Origin: an uncultured Propionibacteriaceae bacterium
Lineage (GTDB): Bacteria > Actinomycetota > Actinomycetes > Propionibacteriales > Propionibacteriaceae
Assembly (NCBI GenBank): GCA_936924635.1
Contig: CAKZHP010000080.1
Coordinates: forward strand, 1 to 31,467
Direction: 5' to 3'
Length of the DNA stretch: 31,467 nt
Shown: in pieces, positions 15,793 to 22,149 of the stretch
How the letters are laid out: the number at the start of each line of letters is the position of its first letter
How positions within the stretch are numbered: position 1 is the first letter of the stretch
Notes under the pieces: generated by a model
Seen by the model: the letters and a program-made list of their open reading frames with translations, nothing else
What the model was told of the DNA's origin: nothing
Databases searched by the model: none
Made by a program: the position numbers and the translations under genes

Positions 15793-16736
15793 GCCGCGGC
15801 CCCCTGCCGTACGCGCCGGGCCGGGCGGGCGCCGGGGTCACGCTCACGGGTGAGCAGGGTGGTGACCACCGAGAACACCACGGTGATCACCGCCAGCGCG
15901 ACGCCGATCGCCGACGCGTAGCCGTACTGCGACTCCGAGAACGCCTTCTGGTAGACGTAGTAGCCGAGCACCATGGTGGAGTAGTTGGGCCCGCCGGGGC
16001 CGACCGTGAGGATCTGGACCAGCGCGAAACCGTCGAGGGCGACGATGAACGCGTAGATCCAGCACACCAGCACCGTCTCCCGGATCGCCGGCAGCGTGAC
16101 GTGCCAGAACTGGTGGCCCGCCGAGGCGCCGTCGATGAGGGCGGCCTCGTACAGCTCACGGCTCACCCCCGCCATGGCCGCGTTCAGGATCACGACGTAG
16201 AAGCCGACGCCCGACCAGACCATGACGCCCATCACCGACCACAGCGCCCAGCGCTCGTCGGAGAGCCAGCCCGGGAACTCGGTGATGCCGATGACGCCGA
16301 GTGCGGCGTTCAGCAGCCCGTTGCGCGGGTTGAAGATGTTCTGGAACATCACGGCCATCACGGCGACCGACAGCACCTGCGGGAAGAAGTAGACGACCCG
16401 GTAGACGCCGGAGCCGAAGGCCGGTCGTGCCCCGCCCGCACGGCTGGTGCCGCCAGTGTTGAGCATCGCGGCCAGGAACAGCGCCAGACCCACCGTGACC
16501 ACGGGGCTGACGACGACCAGCAGGGCGTTGTTGCGCAGCGCTCGCCAGAAGATGGCGTCGTCCATGAGCCGGCGGTAGTTGGCCACGCCGGTGAACGTGA
16601 TCTCCGGGTTGTACGCCTCCCAATCGGTGAAGGAGTAGTAGATGGCCTGCACCAGCGGCGACAGGGTGAGCACCGCGAACAGCGTCAGCGGGACCAGCAG
16701 CGCCAGCACCACGAACCGATACTTCTCCGCCTTCAT
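15789..16736 (-). CDS. Carbohydrate ABC transporter permease, MalF/NgcF type
   Basis: About 315 residues with six predicted membrane helices. The first is FVVLALLVPLTLFAVLTL, followed by the typical periplasmic SFTDWEAYNPEITFTGVANY. The EAA loop is ELYEAALIDGASAGHQFWHV followed by TLPAIRE. The ATG at 16736 is preferred to the adjacent GTG (16739) because AGGAGG then lies 5 nt upstream. Its stop overlaps the start of the second permease. It is preceded by a stem-loop that separates it from the binding-protein gene. Confidence 0.9.
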   Translation of the reverse strand: MKAEKYRFVVLALLVPLTLFAVLTLSPLVQAIYYSFTDWEAYNPEITFTGVANYRRLMDDAIFWRALRNNALLVVVSPVVTVGLALFLAAMLNTGGTSRAGGARPAFGSGVYRVVYFFPQVLSVAVMAVMFQNIFNPRNGLLNAALGVIGITEFPGWLSDERWALWSVMGVMVWSGVGFYVVILNAAMAGVSRELYEAALIDGASAGHQFWHVTLPAIRETVLVCWIYAFIVALDGFALVQILTVGPGGPNYSTMVLGYYVYQKAFSESQYGYASAIGVALAVITVVFSVVTTLLTRERDPGARPARRVRQGAAA

Positions 16737-16772
16737 CACCGCCTCCTCTCAGGTCGTGACAGCGTCATGGCG

Positions 16773-16798
16773 GGGGGCGCGCCGCGTGGCGCGCCCCC
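16773..16798 (-). promoter_or_regulatory. Intercistronic stem-loop between binding-protein and permease genes
   Basis: GGGGGCGCGCC (16773-16783) and GGCGCGCCCCC (16788-16798) form a perfect 11-bp stem with loop GCGT. It lies in the 80-bp gap after the binding-protein stop codon. Stable stems at this place in sugar-importer operons commonly protect the upstream mRNA or attenuate read-through, giving more binding protein than permease. That role is inferred here. No U-run follows. Confidence 0.55.
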
Positions 16799-16816
16799 TG
16801 AGAACCAGCTCGGCAC

Positions 16817-18235
16817 TCAGCCGACCGTGCGGCTGCGCGGCTTGTTCTCCGGCTTCGCGGCGTAGTCGTCGGCGGCCTTCTGGCAACGGTTCACGAACTC
16901 CTCGCCTTTGATGGCGCCCTTGAAGAGGTCGGTGACGGCGCTGCTGACCGGGTCGGAGTACGTCGGCCCGTACCACGCGTACTTGGTGGTGACGAGGTTC
17001 TTGCCGGCGGCCTTCAGAGCCTCGATCTGCGACTTCAGGCCCGGCGTCGTGGCGACCTCCTCGGCCCACTCGGGCTTGCCGGAGGTCAACGACATCGTCT
17101 CCTTGGTGAAGATCTGCGACGCCTCCTTGGTGGCCAGGTAGCGCAGGAACTCGAAGCCGAACTTGGGGTTCGCCGACTTCACGGGTACGTAGAACTGCGC
17201 GCCGGGCTCGCCCATGAGGGTCGTCTGGGGCATGGTGTCGCCGGGCAGCGCCGGCGCGGGGATGAGGCCCATGTCGTAGTCGGGCGGGATGACGTCGCTG
17301 GACTCCTTCTCCAGCCACCCGCCGCACGGGATGAACGCGCACTTGCCCTGCGCCCAGTAGGTCTGCGACTGGGTGTGGTTGAGGCCCTCCGAGCCGGCCA
17401 TGAAGTAGCCCTTGGCGCGGAAGTCGGCGATCGCGTCGGCGGCGGTCTTGACCGCCGGGTGGCGCCACGCGTTCGGCTTCAGCTCGTCGATCGCCATGAA
17501 CACCCCGGCGCCACCTTGCTTCATCACCATCGCCCACAGCAGGTTGGCGGGGTAGCCGGCGTGGATGCCGTCGTACCCGATCGGGGCGATGCCCTTCTTC
17601 ACCATCTCGGGCGCCAGGGCGAGCAGGTCGTTCCAGGTCTTCGGTGCGGTCCAGCCGTTGTCGCGGAACACCTTCTTCGAGTACCACAGGGCGTACATGT
17701 TGAGCGTGAACGGCAGCGCCTCGAGCTTCTGGCCGCTGATCGTGGCGGCGAGCTCCCAGCCCGGCGCGAGGATGTCGCGGACCTTGCCGCCGTCGTACGA
17801 CGGGGCGTCGAAGAACGACGTCAGGTCGCTGATCTGACCCTGCTTCGACAGGGCCTGGCTGTCGATGCCGGTCGGGAAGACCACCTCGGGCGCCGGCCCG
17901 GTCGTGAACGCCGCCTGGTGGGTCAGCTTCATGTCCTTGGAGCTGTCCTGCTTGATCGTGATCTCCGGCCACTTCCTGTTGAAGCCCTTGGCCATGTCGT
18001 CGAGCCACTTGAGACCGAAGCCCTGGCTCGGGATGAGGACCCAGCCGTTGCCGGAGGGGGCCATGCCGAACGGGTTCTTGCTGTCGCTGCCCGCGGAGGC
18101 GCTCACGACGGTCGCGCCACCCTTGGGGGCCCCGGCCGAGGCGCAGGAGGAAAGACCTGCCACCGCGGCGCCCGCGCCCAGCGCAGCCCCCGCCTTGAGC
18201 AGCCCCCTGCGGCTGAGGTCGTCGGATGTCGTCAT
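16817..18235 (-). CDS. ngcE: Sugar ABC transporter substrate-binding lipoprotein, NgcE-like
   Basis: 472 residues. The N terminus has a twin-arginine-like motif SRRGLLKAG and a lipobox ending LSSC near residue 31, so it is probably exported (possibly by Tat) and lipid-anchored. The mature part is a family-1 extracellular solute-binding protein with ALWYSKKVF, GWTAPKTWNDL and TQSQTYWAQGKCAFIPCGGW. These segments resemble NgcE-type N-acetylglucosamine/diacetylchitobiose binders from streptomycetes; this is from memory, so the substrate is tentative. The ATG has AAGGAG at 7 nt. It is the first gene of an operon with two permeases and a lactonase. The promoter is probably at 18393-18398, leaving a leader of about 150 nt that contains an inverted repeat. 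Confidence 0.82.
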   Translation of the reverse strand: MTTSDDLSRRGLLKAGAALGAGAAVAGLSSCASAGAPKGGATVVSASAGSDSKNPFGMAPSGNGWVLIPSQGFGLKWLDDMAKGFNRKWPEITIKQDSSKDMKLTHQAAFTTGPAPEVVFPTGIDSQALSKQGQISDLTSFFDAPSYDGGKVRDILAPGWELAATISGQKLEALPFTLNMYALWYSKKVFRDNGWTAPKTWNDLLALAPEMVKKGIAPIGYDGIHAGYPANLLWAMVMKQGGAGVFMAIDELKPNAWRHPAVKTAADAIADFRAKGYFMAGSEGLNHTQSQTYWAQGKCAFIPCGGWLEKESSDVIPPDYDMGLIPAPALPGDTMPQTTLMGEPGAQFYVPVKSANPKFGFEFLRYLATKEASQIFTKETMSLTSGKPEWAEEVATTPGLKSQIEALKAAGKNLVTTKYAWYGPTYSDPVSSAVTDLFKGAIKGEEFVNRCQKAADDYAAKPENKPRSRTVG

Positions 18236-18294
18236 CTCTCACTCCTTCTGTGTGCGGTCGGCCCACGCGGGCCTCGTGGTTGCATCCCTGCGGT

Positions 18295-18315
18295 GAGGCA
18301 CCGCCCTGGTGCCTC
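18295..18315. promoter_or_regulatory. Inverted repeat in the importer leader, possible operator
   Basis: GAGGCACC and GGTGCCTC are perfect 8-bp inverted arms around GCCCT. It lies 60 nt upstream of the binding-protein start, downstream of the proposed promoter. It could bind a LacI- or ROK-type repressor or fold in the mRNA; no regulator gene is in the window. Confidence 0.3.
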
Positions 18316-18392
18316 CTCGGTGGGCCGGGGGCCCCGTCCTGCTGCTCTGGCTCGCCTGATCACCGTTGGTCAGGGGCTGTCGCCGCGCCGCC

Positions 18393-18408
18393 ACAGTAGA
18401 CCGTGACC
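18393..18408 (-). promoter_or_regulatory. Candidate promoter box of the ABC-importer operon
   Basis: The minus strand reads GGTCACGGTCTACTGT, with TACTGT (18393-18398) as the likely -10 hexamer. It matches the cstA box in 15 of 16 positions. No other gene lies between it and the importer. Confidence 0.4.
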
Positions 18409-18494
18409 GTTCAGCTGGTCGAGGATTCACCCAGACGGTGCACGGCGGGCCGGCCCCGGGGCCGCGGGCACGACGCGTACGTCAGACTGCTGGC

Positions 18495-19322
18495 GTGAAG
18501 CACCCTGTGACCGGTCAGGAGATCGCCTCGCCCGCACCGCCGGGGGCGGGCTGGCCGGGAGATCTCGCCACGCCGGACACGCCCGTCGCGCCGCCGCCAG
18601 ACGGCCCCGTCGGCCTGGCGGCCAGCGCTCCCGACCTCCCGACGCTCGACGCGCAGGTGTCGGTCTGCCGCGCCTGCCCCCGGCTGGTGGCCTGGCGGGA
18701 GGAGGTCGCGCAGACGAAGCGGGCGGCGTACCGCGACCAGCCGTACTGGGGCCGCCCGGCGCCCGGTTTCGGTGACCCGCGCCCCCGCGTCCTGGTCGTC
18801 GGTCTCGCGCCTGGCGCCCACGGTGCCAACCGCACCGGCCAGATGTTCACCGGCGACAAGTCGGGGGAGTGGCTGTACGCGGCGCTGCACCGTGCCGGGT
18901 ACGCGAGCCAGCCCGACGCCCGTCACGCCGGCGACGGCCTGGTGCTGACCGGCATGCGGATCACCGCCTCGGCGCACTGCGCGCCGCCCGACAACAGGCC
19001 CACCACAGCCGAGCTGGCGACGTGCTCCTCCTGGCTCGACCGCGACATCGAGCTCTGCACACCGACGATCGAGGCGATGTTCGCCCTCGGCGGCATCGGC
19101 TGGTCGGCCGCGCTGCGAGCCGTACGCCGCCTCGGCTGGGAGGTTCCCAGGCCGGCACCCGTCTTCGGCCACGGCGCGGTGGCGGTGCTGCGCAGCCCCG
19201 TACGCGAGGTGCGGCTCGTCGGCAGCTACCACGTCTCCCAGCAGAACACCTCGACCGGACGTCTCACCCCCCAGATGCTCGACGAGGCACTCGCGCTGCT
19301 CGGGGAGGCTACGGCAGCGTAG
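18495..19322 (+). CDS. Type-5 (UDGb) uracil-DNA glycosylase with 4Fe-4S cluster
   Basis: 275 residues. The active-site motif GLAPGAHGANRTGQ (103-116) and the late motif GSYHVSQQNTSTGRLT are those of family-5 uracil-DNA glycosylases, which remove uracil and other deaminated bases. Cys58, Cys61 (VCRACP), Cys162 (HCAPPDN) and Cys177 are spaced as the iron-sulfur ligands. Start: the GTG at 18495 is chosen because the upstream in-frame sequence is compositionally unlike the family and overlaps the divergent promoter region; CAGACT lies 6 nt before it. The first ~45 residues are proline-rich. The stop TAG overlaps a possible promoter of the following acyl-CoA ligase gene. Confidence 0.92.
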   Translation: MKHPVTGQEIASPAPPGAGWPGDLATPDTPVAPPPDGPVGLAASAPDLPTLDAQVSVCRACPRLVAWREEVAQTKRAAYRDQPYWGRPAPGFGDPRPRVLVVGLAPGAHGANRTGQMFTGDKSGEWLYAALHRAGYASQPDARHAGDGLVLTGMRITASAHCAPPDNRPTTAELATCSSWLDRDIELCTPTIEAMFALGGIGWSAALRAVRRLGWEVPRPAPVFGHGAVAVLRSPVREVRLVGSYHVSQQNTSTGRLTPQMLDEALALLGEATAA

Positions 19323-19325
19323 GCT
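19320..19325 (+). promoter_or_regulatory. Candidate -10 element of the acyl-CoA ligase gene
   Basis: TAGGCT overlaps the glycosylase stop codon and lies 23 nt before the ATG at 19349, which has a GAGGGGG ribosome binding site. Read-through from the glycosylase gene is equally possible. Confidence 0.3.
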
Positions 19326-19348
19326 GACGCGCACAACGAGGGGGCGCT

Positions 19349-21133
19349 ATGGGCGAACGTCATCTGGCAAGGCTTTTTCGGCAGGCTGCGGTCACGTACG
19401 GGCACCGCACGGCGACCCGGGTGCGCCGCGGCACCGGGTGGAGCACGATGACGTACGAACGCCTCGCCGCCGAGGTGGAGGCCCTGGGCCGGACCCTCAT
19501 CGACCTCGGGGTCGAGCCGGGCGACCGGGTGGCGATCTTCTCCGGCAACCGGCCCGAGTGGAGCGAGGCAGACCTGGCCGTGCTGTCCGCCTGCGCGGTC
19601 GTGGTGCCCGTCTACCACACCTCCACCACGGAGGAGCTTCGCTACGTGCTCGACCACGCCGGGGTCACGGTGGCGTTCGTCTCCGGCTCCGCGGAGGTCG
19701 AGACGGTGAAGCGGGTCTGGGACAAGCTGCCCGAGCTGCGTACGGTCATCACCTTCGACGCCGTGCGCGACGCCGACCCGCGGGTGAGGTCGCTGGACGA
19801 GGTCCGAGCCGAGCCGCCCAGCAAGACCGCCGCGGCCGAGCTGGAGCAGCGCCTGGAGCAGGCCGAGCCCGACGACCTGGCGTCGATCATCTACTCCTCC
19901 GGCACCACGGGCACGCCCAAGGGCGCGATGCTCAGCCATGCCGGTTTCGTCGACCAGTGCACGGCGCTGCTGAAGTTCTTCGACTTCGGCCCGTCGGACA
20001 CGTCGCTGTGCTTCCTGCCGCTGGCGCACGCCCTCGAGCGCGCCTGGACGTTCTGTCTCCTCAGCCAGGGGGCGCTCAACACGTACGTCACCGACCCCCG
20101 CACCATCGCCGAGATGCTGACGCTGGTGCGGCCCTCGCTCCTGGTCTCGGTGCCGCGCCTGTACGACAAGGTGCACGCCGCCGTGCACGAGCAGGCGGCC
20201 ACGCCCACCAAGCGCCGCGTGCTGGAGTGGTCGCTCAAGGTCGGGCGCAAGGCCCAGGCTGCGTACGCGGCCGGCCGACGCCCCTCGCCGCTGGTCAGGG
20301 CCCAGCTCGGGGTGGCCGACCGGCTGGTGCTCCGCAAGGTACGCGACGCGATGGGCGGGCCGAAGAACGTCATGGCCTGCGGTGGTGCGGCGCTGCTGCC
20401 CGAGGTCGAGGAGTTCTTCTCGGCGGCGGGGATGCTGATCTGTCAGGGGTACGGGATGACGGAGTCCTCGCCGCTGATGACGTTCAACTCGCCGCAGGCG
20501 CACAAGGTGGGCAGCGTGGGCCGGGCGATGGCCGGCTCCGAGCTGCGGATCGCCGAGGACGGCGAGGTCTGGTACCGCGGCCCGAACGTCATGAAGGGCT
20601 ACTGGCGTGACGAGGAGCTCACCGCGCAGACGCTCGTGGACGGCTGGCTGCGCACCGGTGACGTGGGCCGTCTCGACGGCGACGGGTTCCTCTTCATCAC
20701 CGACCGGATGAAGGACCTGATCGTCACCGCCGGTGGCAAGAACGTCGCCCCGGCACCCATCGAGGGGCGGCTGCTGGCCGACCCGTTCTTCGAGCAGGCG
20801 GTCGTGATGGGTGACGGGAAGCCGTACCTGACGCTGCTGGTCAAGCCCTCGCTGCCGCAGCTGGAGGCGCTCGGGCGGCGGCTGGAGCTCACCTGGGGTG
20901 ACCTGGCCGACCTCATCCACAACCGCACCCTCCTCGACGACGTGAAGGAGCGGGTAGCGGCGGTGTGCGCGTCGTTCCCGAAGCACGAGCAGGTCAAGGA
21001 CCTGCGCCTGGTCCTCGACGAGTTCACGCAGGAGAACGGGCTGCTGACGCCCACGCTGAAGGTGCGGCGGCGCGAGGTCGCCAAGCGCTTCGGCGGTCTC
21101 GTCGACGAGATGTACGCCGCGGTCGCTCGCTGA
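19349..21133 (+). CDS. Long-chain fatty-acid-CoA ligase (AMP-forming)
   Basis: 594 residues of the ANL superfamily, the length of the FadD15-like actinobacterial group. The phosphate-binding motif YSSGTTGTPKG is near residue 180, YGMTESSP is the adenylate-binding motif, TGDVGRLDGDGF contains the ribose-binding Asp, and the catalytic lysine is in LLTPTLKVRR near the C terminus. It activates fatty acids to acyl-CoA in two steps through an acyl-adenylate. The gene has its own ribosome binding site. It could supply acyl-CoA for the lipid genes at 1-4 kb, but there is no direct link. The chain length is not readable from sequence. Confidence 0.93.
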   Translation: MGERHLARLFRQAAVTYGHRTATRVRRGTGWSTMTYERLAAEVEALGRTLIDLGVEPGDRVAIFSGNRPEWSEADLAVLSACAVVVPVYHTSTTEELRYVLDHAGVTVAFVSGSAEVETVKRVWDKLPELRTVITFDAVRDADPRVRSLDEVRAEPPSKTAAAELEQRLEQAEPDDLASIIYSSGTTGTPKGAMLSHAGFVDQCTALLKFFDFGPSDTSLCFLPLAHALERAWTFCLLSQGALNTYVTDPRTIAEMLTLVRPSLLVSVPRLYDKVHAAVHEQAATPTKRRVLEWSLKVGRKAQAAYAAGRRPSPLVRAQLGVADRLVLRKVRDAMGGPKNVMACGGAALLPEVEEFFSAAGMLICQGYGMTESSPLMTFNSPQAHKVGSVGRAMAGSELRIAEDGEVWYRGPNVMKGYWRDEELTAQTLVDGWLRTGDVGRLDGDGFLFITDRMKDLIVTAGGKNVAPAPIEGRLLADPFFEQAVVMGDGKPYLTLLVKPSLPQLEALGRRLELTWGDLADLIHNRTLLDDVKERVAAVCASFPKHEQVKDLRLVLDEFTQENGLLTPTLKVRRREVAKRFGGLVDEMYAAVAR

Positions 21134-21275
21134 GCGGCACGGTCTGAGCGGCGTCCACCGGCTGGTCACGGGGCCGCCTGGAGGCCGGCCACGTCCGCGT
21201 ACGCCTTGCCCGACCGTGGATGGCAAGGCTCTCACCTGGCCGACCGCGAAGCCGGGGCTGTCCTACCGTCGAGGC

Positions 21276-21425
21276 GATCACGTGGGCCGGGAAACCGGCC
21301 GAGGAGCCCGCAGAGGGGACCGCTCGGGCAGCGCCCGAGTCTCTGAGCTGGGTGGTGGCTCTGGTCCTGGGCACACGCCCATCCGCAGCCCCCGAGCAAC
21401 CGCAGATGCTCGGGGGCTGCTCATC
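21276..21425 (+). ncRNA. Candidate structured small RNA
   Basis: TACCGT (21264-21269) could be a -10 hexamer starting an RNA near 21276. Then follow a GNRA-capped hairpin GGCCGG-GAAA-CCGGCC (21285-21300), a compound hairpin 21311-21345 (outer CAGAG/CTCTG, inner CTCGGGC/GCCCGAG), and a perfect 14-bp hairpin at 21385-21420. I could not match it to a known riboswitch, 6S RNA, tmRNA, SRP RNA or RNase P RNA by conserved motifs. The hairpins are plain in the sequence; that they form one transcript is inference. Confidence 0.3.
21385..21420 (+). terminator. 14-bp perfect hairpin, probable terminator
   Basis: GCAGCCCCCGAGCA (21385-21398) pairs perfectly with TGCTCGGGGGCTGC (21407-21420) around an 8-nt loop. 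TCATCGTTCT follows, which is a weak U-rich tail. It may end the acyl-CoA ligase transcript or the candidate RNA. Confidence 0.6.
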
Positions 21426-21634
21426 GTTCTGAGCCGGTGAGCCCGGCGGGCGAACACCACCGCACCCCATCTCTGACCACGCACGCGCCTCCTGCCGATG
21501 CGGCCTGCTCACGCTGGACACGGGCATCCAGAGAGACGTCATGAGGGAGTTTTCACGTAGAGCTCACCGGCGTGGGGTGCGGCATAGGTTCCGGGACGTC
21601 AACAGCAGCACCTCCCCCCGAAAAAGGACCTCCC

Positions 21635-22048
21635 ATGAGCCTCACCATCGCCCACTTCGGCCGCACGATCGAGAACGAGCCGGCGGCGCAGCCGGTCGAG
21701 CAGCTGTCGCTGCGCTGGTCGGTGATGACCGCGCTGACCGCGCTCTCCGACACCACCCACCAGGCGCGTCACTGGGGCACGGACGTGGCCGGTCAGGATG
21801 ACTACGACTCGCTCGCCGAGCACATCACCTGCCTGTACGACGAGTGCGACATCCTGCCCCGGCCCGCCGCCGCCACCGGCCGGGTGCTGCGCCGCAGCGA
21901 GGTCGAGGCCATGCAGCTGCTGGCCCGTCGTCTCGGTGGCATGCTGCTCGAGCTCGGGGACGCCGACGACAGCGTCTACCTGGCCGACGCCCGCTGGGCC
22001 GGCGTCGTGGAGGCTGCCGCCATCGCGCTCGACGCCATGGAGTCCTGA
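21635..22048 (+). CDS. Hypothetical protein, 137 residues
   Basis: A soluble, mostly helical protein with no signal peptide or membrane segment. Visible features are LSLRWSVMTALTALSDTTHQ, YDECDILPRPAAATGRVLRR and LARRLGGMLLELGDADDSV. An AAGGA ribosome binding site lies 7 nt before the ATG, and TAGGTT at 21585-21590 may be its promoter. The gap of about 100 bp to pyruvate carboxylase contains a separate promoter-like hexamer. I do not recognise the family and assign no function. Coding is well supported by composition and the ribosome binding site. Confidence 0.75.
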   Translation: MSLTIAHFGRTIENEPAAQPVEQLSLRWSVMTALTALSDTTHQARHWGTDVAGQDDYDSLAEHITCLYDECDILPRPAAATGRVLRRSEVEAMQLLARRLGGMLLELGDADDSVYLADARWAGVVEAAAIALDAMES

Positions 22049-22119
22049 CCTTCCGACCCTCCCCGGGTTCCTCCAGCCCCCTGGCGGCGAGACGGGCTCC
22101 CGTTGTCAGTTAGCCCCGC

Positions 22120-22145
22120 TAGGTTGTGGCCAGTCGTCGGAGGAG
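22120..22145 (+). promoter_or_regulatory. Promoter-like hexamer and ribosome binding site of pyc
   Basis: TAGGTT (22120-22125) could be the -10 element, with a short leader, and GGAGGAG (22139-22145) sits 4 nt before the ATG at 22150. It fixes the start over an upstream in-frame codon at 22126. Confidence 0.45.
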
Positions 22146-22149
22146 TCCC

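Larger units (their letters stand above)
21134..21634. other. 500-bp intergenic region with hairpins but no convincing gene
   Basis: Positions 21134-21263 show no gene or clear signal. Positions 21264-21420 contain a promoter-like hexamer and consecutive hairpins (candidate RNA below). Positions 21430-21584 show nothing firm. TAGGTT at 21585-21590 is a plausible -10 for the next gene, giving a leader of about 37 nt. Short open frames here are GC-rich artefacts with no protein character. Confidence 0.5.

Noticed and set aside
18393..18408. DasR (dre) operator before the NgcE-like importer
   Set aside because: Only GGTCTA matches the consensus as I recall it; the second half-site is missing. 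The box is better read as a promoter shared with cstA.
21220..21432. Short plus-strand open frame over the candidate RNA
   Set aside because: It runs through the stem-loops with no ribosome binding site and low-complexity composition; the hairpins explain the sequence better.
21460..21582. 10-bp inverted repeat CCGCACCCCA / TGGGGTGCGG with a 103-nt spacer
   Set aside because: Arms this short and far apart are expected by chance in GC-rich DNA, and no related copies were seen.
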